From: Actinomadura cremea
Lineage (GTDB): Bacteria > Actinomycetota > Actinomycetes > Streptosporangiales > Streptosporangiaceae
NCBI RefSeq assembly: GCF_014648495.1
Contig: NZ_BMRF01000037.1
Location: 1 to 32,472, forward strand
Direction: 5' to 3'
DNA length: 32,472 bases
The first letter of the stretch is position 1. Each line of letters begins with the position of its first letter. A program made the position numbers and the translations under genes. Shown here one piece after another: positions 7,950 to 15,307 of this stretch. The notes below the pieces were generated by a model. It had not been told where the DNA came from. It worked only from the letters and a program-made list of their open reading frames with translations, and did no database searches.

Positions 7950-8596
7950 AGGTGCCGCTCCCATCTCCGTGCGCAGCCCCCGTGGCCGCGTTGTAAAAGG
8001 TGAGATGCGGGTGTGGTCCGGGGAGTTGGTGCGCCGGGCTGTGATCAGTCCGACCCGTTACATCAAGAACTCGCGCGCCGATGCGGACATCTAGGACTTA
8101 CCTCGGCACGAAAAAGTTCGCGCCGTTTCGAATTCTTCGCCGTCCAGGACGATCGTCCCGCGCGGGCATCTGCGATGACCGATTCGGGTCAGAGGTAGAG
8201 GCCGGTGCCGTGTCCGGGGCGTTTGGTGTATCCCGGGTTCGTGGTGTCGGGATACCGGGGTGACGCCACGTCGGCGGACATGGCCATGTTGCAGCAGGTC
8301 CAGGGGGGTTCGATGCCGGAGACGAGCAGGGCGTCGGCCTGCCGCCTGTGGTGGAGCACGGTCTAAGGTCGGCCGGCTTGCGCGGGTGGTACGCCTGGCC
8401 GTTCGGCCGCACCACCACCGCTGCTTTCCCGGCTCTTCGCAGACGGGGGTAGCGCTTGCCGGCGGGTCGCGTGTCGGTTCCACCCGGGCGCTCCGCACGG
8501 TGCTGTAGATCCACCGAATGGGGGAGGCGCGAATCAACCCAAGCTCAGACGCCACGGTCGATCTTGCGGGGTGCAGGGCGCTCGTAACTTCGCAGC
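7950..8596. other. Long stretch without a convincing gene
   Basis: Several open frames cross this region on both strands. A minus-strand frame (about 8514-8098) reads AAVVVRPNGQAYHPRKPADL, which looks somewhat protein-like, but the frame then decays into Pro/Arg/Thr-rich low complexity. I suspect remnants of mobile-element genes next to the integration scar. A hairpin with arms GTATCCCG (8228-8235) and CGGGATAC (8248-8255) is present. The ABC operon starts at 8597 with no clear ribosome site, so its transcript may be leaderless or nearly so. Confidence 0.4.
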
Positions 8597-9532
8597 ATGA
8601 CCGCGTTGGAAGTACGAAATCTGCACAAGCGCTACGGGGAGCACGTTGCCGTCGACGACGTCTCTTTTACCGTTGATGAGGGCGAGATCTTCGGCATCAT
8701 CGGGCCCAACGGCGCCGGGAAGACGACGACCGTCGAGAGCATCGCCGGACTGCGAACGCCCGACTCGGGCTCGATCTCCGTGCTGGGACTCGACCCGGTC
8801 AAGGACCGGGCGGAGGTGCGTGAGCGACTCGGCGTGCAACTGCAGGAGAGCAGCTTCCCGGACGCTCTCAAGGTCGCCGAAGCCCTCGAACTCTACGGCT
8901 CCTTCTATCGGAACCCCGCCGACTGGCGCGAGCTCATGGAGCTCCTCGGTCTCGCCGAGAAGCGCAACACGCAGTACAAGGCTCTCTCAGGCGGGCAGAA
9001 GCAGCGGCTCTCGATCGCGCTCGCTCTGGTCGGCAATCCGAAGGTCGCGATCCTCGACGAGCTCACGACGGGACTGGACCCGCAGGCGAGGCGCGACACC
9101 TGGAGCCTCATCGAGCGGGTTCGTGACACGGGCGTCACGATCCTCCTTGTCACGCACTTCATGGACGAAGCGGAGCGCCTCAGCGACCGGATCGCCGTCA
9201 TCGACGGTGGCCGGGTTGCCGCAGTGGACACGCCCGCAGGGCTGATCGCGCAGTCGAGCGCGGTGCAGCAGGTCCGGTTCCGCGTGAGTCAACCGCTGGA
9301 CGAGAGTGTCCTGACCGAGCTTCCCGACGTGACCAGTGTCGAGATCACCGGGGGCCGCTGGCTGGTCACCGGCCGGGGACAGCTTCTGAGCAGCGTCGCG
9401 GGGGCTCTCGCCAGGGCGCAGGTCGTGGCCGAGGATCTCCGCGTCGACCAGCGCAACCTCGACGACGCGTTCGTGGCCTTCACGGGTCGCGCCCCGGAGT
9501 CCCCGGATCTCTCCGAGAGGAGGGTTGACTGA
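8597..9532 (+). CDS. ABC transporter ATP-binding protein (DrrA/CcmA-like)
   Basis: The 311-residue product has all ABC ATPase motifs: Walker A GPNGAGKTT (residues 36-44), signature LSGGQ (130-134), Walker B VAILDE with Asp154-Glu155, and H-loop His187 in VTHFMDEA. A C-terminal extension of about 90 residues follows, as in DrrA-type exporters. It powers the ABC-2 permease encoded next, with which it overlaps by one base (TGATG). The pair is followed by a histidine kinase and a response regulator in the same operon. This arrangement is common in actinomycetes for export systems that respond to antibiotics or peptides. The substrate is unknown. No good Shine-Dalgarno sequence precedes the ATG. 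Confidence 0.95.
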   Translation: MTALEVRNLHKRYGEHVAVDDVSFTVDEGEIFGIIGPNGAGKTTTVESIAGLRTPDSGSISVLGLDPVKDRAEVRERLGVQLQESSFPDALKVAEALELYGSFYRNPADWRELMELLGLAEKRNTQYKALSGGQKQRLSIALALVGNPKVAILDELTTGLDPQARRDTWSLIERVRDTGVTILLVTHFMDEAERLSDRIAVIDGGRVAAVDTPAGLIAQSSAVQQVRFRVSQPLDESVLTELPDVTSVEITGGRWLVTGRGQLLSSVAGALARAQVVAEDLRVDQRNLDDAFVAFTGRAPESPDLSERRVD

Positions 9533-10296
9533 TGCGTGCTCTCCTGAAGCTGGTCAAGATCGAGACGAGACTCTTCCTTCGAGACTCTGCCACCGTCACC
9601 TTCGGTGTGCTGTTCCCGACGGGACTCCTGCTCGGGCTGGGTGCCATCCCGGCGCTCAGGGAGTCGTCGCCGGAAACCGGCGGGCTCCGGTCCATCGACA
9701 TCTGGGCGCCGACCGCACTGGTGTTCGGGATGGTGATGATCGCCGTGCAGCACGTCCCGGCGGTGATCGCGACGTATCGTGAGCGCGGCATCCTGCGCAG
9801 GCTGTCGACCACTCCTGCGCATCCGCGGAGTGTCCTGCTCGCGCAGATGATCGTCGCGTTCGCCTCCGTGGTCGTCTCCGCGGCACTCATGGTCTTCCTC
9901 GCGTGGGCGGTGCTGGACATCGCGCCGCCCGAGCGGCCCCTGGAGTTCGTCGTCGCCTTCATCGTCGGCTATGCGGCACTGCTCGGGATCGGCATGATCT
10001 CCGCGGCCGTGGCCCGCACGAGCAGTGCCGCGAACCAGGTCGGTACCCTCCTGTTCGTAGCGCTGATGTTCTTCGGCGGAGCCTTCCTGCCCCGTGTCCT
10101 CATGCCCGACCTGCTGCGCGAGGTCGGCGAGTTCATACCGCCGGGGCTGCAGGCTCTCACCGCGGCGTGGTCCGCCGAAGCGGGCGAGATCACCGCCACC
10201 GCCGACGGGCAGCCCTTCTGGCTGCAGATCGCCGTAATGGCGGGTATCGCGGCGACCGCGAGCGCGACCGCCGCCAAGTCCTTCCGCTGGGAGTAG
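9532..10296 (+). CDS. ABC-2 type transporter permease
   Basis: The 254-residue product has about six membrane segments, with the first in TFGVLFPTGLLLGLGAIPAL. The central region has RERGILRRLSTTPAHPRSVL, the coupling segment usual for ABC-2 permeases (R-G-hydrophobic-R-L-T-P), and is followed by helices such as VVVSAALMVFLAWAVLDIAP and FVVAFIVGYAALLGIGMISA. The conserved GAFLPRVLMPDLLREVGEFI and PPGLQALTAAW come near the end. It starts inside the stop of the ATPase gene and ends directly before the kinase gene. It forms the membrane part of the exporter. Confidence 0.93.
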   Translation: MRALLKLVKIETRLFLRDSATVTFGVLFPTGLLLGLGAIPALRESSPETGGLRSIDIWAPTALVFGMVMIAVQHVPAVIATYRERGILRRLSTTPAHPRSVLLAQMIVAFASVVVSAALMVFLAWAVLDIAPPERPLEFVVAFIVGYAALLGIGMISAAVARTSSAANQVGTLLFVALMFFGGAFLPRVLMPDLLREVGEFIPPGLQALTAAWSAEAGEITATADGQPFWLQIAVMAGIAATASATAAKSFRWE

Positions 10297-11646
10297 ATGT
10301 CGATGACGCAGGACGCCGGGGACGGTGAGCGCCCGAGCTCCGGAACGCACGAATCCGCCATCGCGGAAGAGGCGGAGATCGCGAATCGCTCCCGGTTGGC
10401 CTGGAAAGAGGAGCAGCTACGGGTCTGGGACCTGCTGCAGCTGATCACACCGTGGCTGCTGCTGACGGTCTCGACGGCGATCTACTTCTCGTGGGTGCTG
10501 GCCTCCGGTGAACGCTTCTGGCCCGAGGGCGCGTCCGTCCTCGGGCTGGTCGCGGTCTCGGTGCTGTGGGTGCTGTTCGGTCACACGCTGCCCATCAAGA
10601 GAAGGACGCTCCGGCCCGTGTCGGCGGGCGTCTTCTTCGTCGGGCTGCTGGCGCTGTGCGTCACCCTCATGACGTACTCCGACATCTTCCTCGTCTTCAC
10701 CATCGCGGGCTTCTTCCACGCGTACTTGCTCCGGCCGTGGCCGTTGGGGGTGCTCGGAGTCCTGGTCACCTCCGTGGCCCTCAACGGCTCGGCGATGCAG
10801 GTGTGGGCCGACCTGGCCCCGGACATGCTCGCGGAGTTCATCCTGATCGTCGCCGTGCAGACTGCGGCGATCGGGGTGGGCATCCTGCTGACGGCGCGCA
10901 GCGAACCAGAGGAACGCAAGCGGGAGGAACTCGTCGAGCGACTCGAGGCGGCACTGCACGAGAACGCCGGGCTCCATGCGCAACTGGTCGCCCAGGCCCG
11001 TGAATCCGGGGCGCAGGACGAGCGGCAGCGATTGGCCGGCGAAATCCACGACACGCTGGCCCAGGGGCTCGCCGGCATCATCACACAGCTCCAGGCGGCG
11101 GAGCGTTCCGCGAGTAGGCAGGGCGAGACGGAAGAGCACGTCGCGCGGGCACTTCGGCTCGCGCGCAGCAGTCTGACCGAGGCCAGACGGTCCGTGCAGG
11201 CGCTCGCTCCCCAGGAACTCGGGCGAGCGCACCTCCCCGACGCGCTGCGCACGTTGACCGAGCGATGGTCGCAGGACCAGGGGATCAGGGCGCAGGTGGA
11301 GGTCACCGGCACCCGAGAGCCACTGAGCCCGGCGATCGAGGTGTCGCTCTTCCGGGTCGCGCAGGAGTCGCTGACCAACGTGGCGAAGCACGCGGAGGCC
11401 TCGCGCGTCGGTGTCACGCTGTCGTACACGGGCCCCGAGGTGCTGTTGGACGTGCGGGATGATGGACGCGGGTTCGCGAAAGGGGCCGGCACCGGCTTCG
11501 GCCTGACGAGCATGCGCCAGCGCATCAGAGGGGTCGGCGGTCACATAGAGGTGCAGAGCGCACCGGGTGAAGGGACATCCGTCAGTGCGCGCGTTCCGGC
11601 GATCGCCCCCGGGGGCACGAGCGCGAAGGGGGAGACCGACCGATGA
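10297..11646 (+). CDS. Sensor histidine kinase, NarL/DesK type
   Basis: The 449-residue product has a cytoplasmic N-terminus of about 45 residues, five to six membrane segments (about residues 48-200), and then a coiled-coil linker (ERKREELVERLEAALHENAG). The HisKA_3 dimerisation domain carries the phosphorylated histidine His251 in ERQRLAGEIHDTLAQG. The HATPase domain has the N-box (SLFRVAQESLTNVAKHAEAS) and the G-box DVRDDGRGF. With no large extracellular domain, the stimulus is probably sensed within the membrane, as for DesK- or LiaS-like kinases. It begins at the base after the permease stop and overlaps the response regulator by four bases. It should phosphorylate that regulator and control the adjacent exporter. 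Confidence 0.95.
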   Translation: MSMTQDAGDGERPSSGTHESAIAEEAEIANRSRLAWKEEQLRVWDLLQLITPWLLLTVSTAIYFSWVLASGERFWPEGASVLGLVAVSVLWVLFGHTLPIKRRTLRPVSAGVFFVGLLALCVTLMTYSDIFLVFTIAGFFHAYLLRPWPLGVLGVLVTSVALNGSAMQVWADLAPDMLAEFILIVAVQTAAIGVGILLTARSEPEERKREELVERLEAALHENAGLHAQLVAQARESGAQDERQRLAGEIHDTLAQGLAGIITQLQAAERSASRQGETEEHVARALRLARSSLTEARRSVQALAPQELGRAHLPDALRTLTERWSQDQGIRAQVEVTGTREPLSPAIEVSLFRVAQESLTNVAKHAEASRVGVTLSYTGPEVLLDVRDDGRGFAKGAGTGFGLTSMRQRIRGVGGHIEVQSAPGEGTSVSARVPAIAPGGTSAKGETDR

Positions 11647-12263
11647 TTCGACTAGTGATCGTCGACGACCATCCGATCGTGAGGGGCGGTCTTCGCGACA
11701 CCTTTGCCGACGCCGAGGACATCGTCGTGGTCGGTGAGGCCGGGGACGGCGCCGAGGGCATCGAACGTGCGGAACTGCTGGCAGCGGACGTCGTGCTCAT
11801 GGACCTTCGGATGCCCGGGATGGACGGCGTCGCCGCGACCGCGGCCCTGGGCGAGCGGGCCCCGAGCGTCCGGGTGCTGATCCTGACCACCTTCGACAGC
11901 GAGAGCGACGTACTGCCGGCGATCGAGGCGGGCGCGATCGGATATCTCCTGAAGGATGCTGTGCCCGACGAACTGATGCGAGCCGTCCGTGCAGCCGCGC
12001 GTGGAGAGTCGGTGCTCGCGCCGTCGGTGACGCAGCACCTCATGGGGCAGGTTCGGAGGCCCGGCGCCGGCACACTGACCGATCGGGAGAAGGAGGTGCT
12101 GCAATTGGTCGCGAACGGCAGTTCGAATCGAGAGGCCGCTACGGCGTTGTTCATCGGGGAAGCGAGCATCAAGACCCATCTGCAACACATCTACGACAAA
12201 CTCGGCGTTCGTGATCGGGCCTCGGCGGTGGCCGAGGGCTACCGCCGTCGCCTGCTCACGTGA
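11643..12263 (+). CDS. Response regulator, NarL/FixJ family
   Basis: The 206-residue product has a receiver domain with acidic Asp8 and Asp9, phospho-acceptor Asp54 in MDLRMPGMDG, Thr82 and Lys104. A LuxR/GerE helix-turn-helix follows (LTDREKEVLQLVANGSSNRE, then EASIKTHLQHIYDKL). The start ATG overlaps the kinase stop (ATGA). It is the expected partner of the kinase. Between its end and the convergent MFS gene lies a frame reading WATTFGHLAFLGLAAALPCY and ending before 12420, probably a hydrophobic gene remnant; I do not annotate it as a gene. Confidence 0.95.
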   Translation: MIRLVIVDDHPIVRGGLRDTFADAEDIVVVGEAGDGAEGIERAELLAADVVLMDLRMPGMDGVAATAALGERAPSVRVLILTTFDSESDVLPAIEAGAIGYLLKDAVPDELMRAVRAAARGESVLAPSVTQHLMGQVRRPGAGTLTDREKEVLQLVANGSSNREAATALFIGEASIKTHLQHIYDKLGVRDRASAVAEGYRRRLLT

Positions 12264-12415
12264 CGCCCCCGCTGCCGGCCACCACACGTCAGGACCGCGC
12301 GGGCGGCATCGAGATCGGGATGGGCGACGACGTTCGGCCACCTGGCCTTTCTCGGACTCGCTGCCGCACTCCCCTGCTACGAACGCCTGATCGGACCCAC
12401 CACGTCGGACACGGT

Positions 12416-13672
12416 CTAGGTGCCCGGCGAGCGAACCGGAGGCTCGGGTTTTCGGGGTTCCGGGTCGAGGTCTTTGCGCGGAGGGTCCTGCGGCCCGGTT
12501 TCGGCCGGTACGCGTACCAGCCAGATGGCGCACACGGCGGTGACCGCGGCCATGAGGACCAGCAGGACCCGGTAGTCGACGACTAGGGACAGCGCCGCGC
12601 CGAGGGCGATGGAGACGGTCTGCGGAGTGCTGACGACGCCCATCGCCGCGGTCAGTGCTCGGCCGCGCAGGGCGTCGGCCGTTCGTCGCTGCACCGCCAT
12701 GACCAGGCCGACGGTCGTCCAGCACATGCCGAAGCCGAAAAGGAACGCCCCCACCGCCACCGGGGGGATGGCGGGCGCCAGATAGACCAGGGACGCCATC
12801 GTGACCAGGGCGATGCCCAGCATCACCGTGCGCAGGTCGCCTACGCGGCGGATGGCGGCGCCCGCCGCCAGGCCGGCGCAGACCGCGCCCGCGCCCTGCA
12901 CACTGCTCAGCACGCCGACGAACGCGGGAGCGCGGTGTAGGCCGTCGTCGACAATGGAGAAGATGAGGGTCTGGGAGAAGCCCGTCACCAGCATGGCCAG
13001 GCCCAGTGCGCCCACCAGCGTGCGCAGTGGCGGGGACCGGTAGATGTGGCGCAGGCCCGATAGCACCTCTTCGCGCAACTCCAGTGCGCCGGTGACGTGA
13101 CGCTGGTCGCCGGGCGCCCGGATGAGCCACACGCACACCGCGGCCGCCAGGAACGTCGCCGCGTCCAGTAGAGCCACTACGTGGCCGCCCGCCACCGTGA
13201 ACAACGCCGCGCCGAAGAGGGGAGCCAGCAGCTTCACTCCGTCGGCGGAGGTCTGCAGCAGGCCGTTGGCGTCGGGGAGTGCGTCCTCGTCCACGATCGC
13301 CGTGACGAGGGCGGCCTGGGTGGCGGTGATGATCACCCCGGCGATGCCGTAGCAGAGGATGATCGCGTACAGCAGCCAGACCTGGCCCTCGCCGCGCACC
13401 AGCAGGCTGAGCAGCATGACGCCCGCCATCGCCAGGTTGGTCACGATGAAGATCTGGCGCCGCGGGAACCTGTCGATGAGCACCCCGGCGAACGGGGCGA
13501 ACAGGAACGGCAGGGCGACGAAGAAGAACGCGCCGCCCGCCGCGGCATTGCTGCCGGTCAGCTCCTTGACCCAGATGCCGAAAGCAATGATGAGCGCCCG
13601 GTCGCCCAGGGTCGACAAGGACTGGCCGATGATCAGTAGCCGGAACCCGCGATTGGTCAGCAGAACCCGCAC
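12416..13672 (-). CDS. MFS transporter (MFS_3/EntS-like exporter) next to the P450-MRYLH locus
   Basis: The 418-residue product has twelve predicted membrane segments and the cytoplasmic loop GVLIDRFPRRQ between segments 2 and 3, the MFS motif A (G-x3-D-R-x-x-R). The GTG at 13670-13672 was chosen as start because GAGGAGG lies six bases upstream; the open frame extends 15 codons more without a ribosome site. The C-terminal tail is Pro/Glu/Lys-rich. The gene is divergent from the cytochrome P450 gene, sharing a 253-base intergenic region. This makes it a candidate exporter of, or self-resistance gene for, the peptide product of that locus. That role is an inference from position; the subfamily includes siderophore and drug exporters. 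Confidence 0.9.
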   Translation of the reverse strand: MRVLLTNRGFRLLIIGQSLSTLGDRALIIAFGIWVKELTGSNAAAGGAFFFVALPFLFAPFAGVLIDRFPRRQIFIVTNLAMAGVMLLSLLVRGEGQVWLLYAIILCYGIAGVIITATQAALVTAIVDEDALPDANGLLQTSADGVKLLAPLFGAALFTVAGGHVVALLDAATFLAAAVCVWLIRAPGDQRHVTGALELREEVLSGLRHIYRSPPLRTLVGALGLAMLVTGFSQTLIFSIVDDGLHRAPAFVGVLSSVQGAGAVCAGLAAGAAIRRVGDLRTVMLGIALVTMASLVYLAPAIPPVAVGAFLFGFGMCWTTVGLVMAVQRRTADALRGRALTAAMGVVSTPQTVSIALGAALSLVVDYRVLLVLMAAVTAVCAIWLVRVPAETGPQDPPRKDLDPEPRKPEPPVRSPGT

Positions 13673-13784
13673 AGGCGACCTCCTCAGCGGTGAGGCGAAA
13701 CCACAAGACCATGCCATATCGGAGCGTGCGGGGATATAGCAGGCCGGTGGCCGGATCCGGCACTCGGCAATTCCGCCTTACCCA

Positions 13785-13799
13785 TTTACCATCAGTAAA
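13785..13799. promoter_or_regulatory. Inverted repeat in the divergent MFS/P450 promoter region
   Basis: TTTAC and GTAAA (5-base arms) are separated by CATCA. The site sits in an AT-rich patch (about 13770-13805) that stands out in this GC-rich intergenic region and lies between two divergent genes. It could be an operator or part of a promoter. No regulator gene is adjacent to assign it to. Confidence 0.35.
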
Positions 13800-13925
13800 G
13801 ATCATGTGTCGGACGATCTTCGGACACCTGAGCGACAGCGCCGTCGCCCTCCCGGCAACCCGTACGGGACGCGACGGACGGGCCTGAGGCCGCTCGCCGG
13901 TAGTCGTCCGTGCGAGGAGGTCGAT

Positions 13926-15092
13926 GTGTCGGAGGCGCCGGTCGCAGACCCGGCCGCGGGACTCGCGGAGCCCGCGGCGCTGCTGGATCCCTACTCCCTC
14001 TTCGGCCGCCTGCGCGAGAGCTCGCCCGTCTACCGCAGCGCCTTCCTCGACTCCTGGGTGGTGACCGGGTACGACGACTGCGCCGCGGTGCTGCGCGACA
14101 CGGAATCGTTCGCCTCGGACTGGCGCCGGATCGGCGAGGTCGTACCGGAGCCGTTGCTGAGCATCCAGTCGCTCGACCCGCCCGAGCACACGGCCATCCG
14201 GCACTTCATGGTCGACGCGGTCCGCGGTCTCGACCCGGGCGTGCTGCGCGAGCGCATCGCCGTGCAGGTCCGCGCCCGAGCCGAGCGGCTGCGCGCGGCC
14301 GGGGAGTTCGACTGCGTGTCCGATCTCACCGCGCCGCTCGCACTGGACACCATCACCGCGGTGCTCGGGGTGCCGCCCATCGACGACGCGTGGTTCCTGC
14401 CCGTGTCGCAGACGATCGTGGACGGCATGGACGCCGGGATCTGGCCGGAGGCCGCCGGGCCCGCCGTGGAAGCCCGCGCCGAGCTGGCCGAATTCACCGG
14501 CCGGTGGCTGGACGACCCGCCGGCGGACGGGCTGGTGGCGCATGTGGCGGCCAAGGCGCCCGGCTCCGGCATCGCGCGCCCGGTGCTGCTGAACACGCTG
14601 CGGGCCGTCCTGCACGCCGGGTTCGAATCGGCGGGGCGGCTGCTCAGCAACGCTCTGGTCGTCCTGCTGAACGCGCCGGACACGTTGGCGCGTTTCTCCC
14701 GGGCTGACCTGTCACTCGCAGTGGAGGAGCTGGTCCGGTACGTGACGCCGGTGCAGGCCGACGGGCGGGCGTGCGTGCGGGGGACGCGCGTCGGCGGCCA
14801 TGCCATCGCGCCCGGCGAAGCGGTGACGCTGCTGCTGGCCGCCGCGAACCGGGATCCGGCCAGGTTCGCCGAGCCCGACGAGCTGGACTTCGCCCGCCGT
14901 CCCAACCCGCATCTGGGGTTCGGTCGGGGCGCCCACTCGTGCCTCGGGCAGTCGCTGGCGGTCCTCCAGGCACAGGTCGTCCTCGGCCTGCTCGCGACGG
15001 AGTTCCCGGGCATCCGCCTTGCCGACGAACCCGTCTACCACCGGAACCTCACGCTGCGAGGCGTGGCTCGGCTCAGAGTCCGCCTCGGCTGA
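13926..15092 (+). CDS. Cytochrome P450, probable peptide cross-linking enzyme (biarylitide type)
   Basis: The 388-residue soluble bacterial P450 has the heme-ligand loop FGRGAHSCLG (residues 332-341, Cys339) and the ExxR motif EELVR with Glu268 and Arg271. The I-helix segment is AGFESAG (231-237): the acidic Glu234 is kept, but the usual Thr pair that helps activate oxygen is replaced by Ser235-Ala236. The GTG start at 13926 follows GAGGAGG at five bases; an upstream frame extension lacks a ribosome site. Forty bases after its stop lies the MRYLH micro-ORF, which strongly suggests that the enzyme oxidatively joins Tyr3 to His5 of that pentapeptide, as in biarylitide biosynthesis. Direct electron-transfer partners are not encoded in the window. 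Confidence 0.9.
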   Translation: MSEAPVADPAAGLAEPAALLDPYSLFGRLRESSPVYRSAFLDSWVVTGYDDCAAVLRDTESFASDWRRIGEVVPEPLLSIQSLDPPEHTAIRHFMVDAVRGLDPGVLRERIAVQVRARAERLRAAGEFDCVSDLTAPLALDTITAVLGVPPIDDAWFLPVSQTIVDGMDAGIWPEAAGPAVEARAELAEFTGRWLDDPPADGLVAHVAAKAPGSGIARPVLLNTLRAVLHAGFESAGRLLSNALVVLLNAPDTLARFSRADLSLAVEELVRYVTPVQADGRACVRGTRVGGHAIAPGEAVTLLLAAANRDPARFAEPDELDFARRPNPHLGFGRGAHSCLGQSLAVLQAQVVLGLLATEFPGIRLADEPVYHRNLTLRGVARLRVRLG

Positions 15093-15116
15093 CCGACCTC
15101 AGATCCGTCTTGACAG

Positions 15117-15125
15117 AAAGGAGGT
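15117..15125 (+). promoter_or_regulatory. Very strong Shine-Dalgarno site before the MRYLH micro-ORF
   Basis: AAAGGAGGT is complementary to the 3' end of 16S rRNA over nine bases and is followed by GGCACGG (7 bases) and then ATG. It is the strongest ribosome site I found in the window. It has no other purpose in its position, because the only ORF that follows is the 18-base one. Confidence 0.85.
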
Positions 15126-15132
15126 GGCACGG

Positions 15133-15150
15133 ATGCGTTACCTCCACTGA
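15133..15150 (+). CDS. Pentapeptide RiPP precursor MRYLH (biarylitide-type)
   Basis: The ORF is ATG CGT TAC CTC CAC TGA and encodes Met-Arg-Tyr-Leu-His. Biarylitide precursors are pentapeptides of the form MRYxH; I recall MRYYH from Planomonospora (bytA with the P450 bytO) and related work on a Micromonospora P450. In that class the first two residues act as a leader and the tripeptide Yxh becomes the product after cross-linking between Tyr and the C-terminal residue. Here the expected product core is Tyr-Leu-His. Support comes from the exact pattern, the near-perfect ribosome site at seven bases, the adjoining P450 gene, and a hairpin terminator 13 bases after the stop. The precursor lies after the P450 gene, whereas I recall it lying before it in described clusters. 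It is too short for standard gene finders. Confidence 0.85.
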   Translation: MRYLH

Positions 15151-15162
15151 GTGACGTAGCGG

Positions 15163-15212
15163 GTGCCCGGCATAGCGGGGCAAGCTCCCACCCGCCGCGA
15201 TATGCCGGGCAC
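15163..15212 (+). terminator. Strong hairpin after the precursor ORF
   Basis: Perfect 11-base arms GTGCCCGGCAT (15163-15173) and ATGCCGGGCAC (15202-15212) enclose an inner stem GCGGG/CCCGC. The hairpin is followed by TCATTATTC. It starts 13 bases beyond the MRYLH stop, so it should end or attenuate the P450-precursor transcript, or protect its 3' end. The peptidase gene downstream may therefore have its own promoter. Confidence 0.7.
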
Positions 15213-15307
15213 TCATTATTCACCGCACGGCCGGCCTCGGAGACTCTCTGAACATATCACCAGGGTTTCTGTTTCTCGGCATCACATGTTTTCCTCCTGG
15301 AGCGCTG

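Noticed and set aside
8091-8555. Overlapping minus-strand frames after the lipoprotein region
   Set aside because: One stretch looks slightly protein-like, but no family, start or ribosome site is seen and the composition decays. It is left as an unassigned stretch.
9289-10350. A 353-residue minus-strand frame over the ABC permease
   Set aside because: It is antisense to a clear ABC-2 permease and has no domain of its own.
12264-12415. Hydrophobic frame ending in ALPCYERLIGPTTSDTV
   Set aside because: It is only about 40 residues, without a start or ribosome site. It is probably a remnant of a membrane protein gene and too weak to annotate.
11652-14615. A 987-residue minus-strand open frame
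   Set aside because: It runs antisense or out of frame across the response regulator, MFS and P450 genes and has the Arg/Pro/Gly-rich composition of a GC-driven shadow frame.
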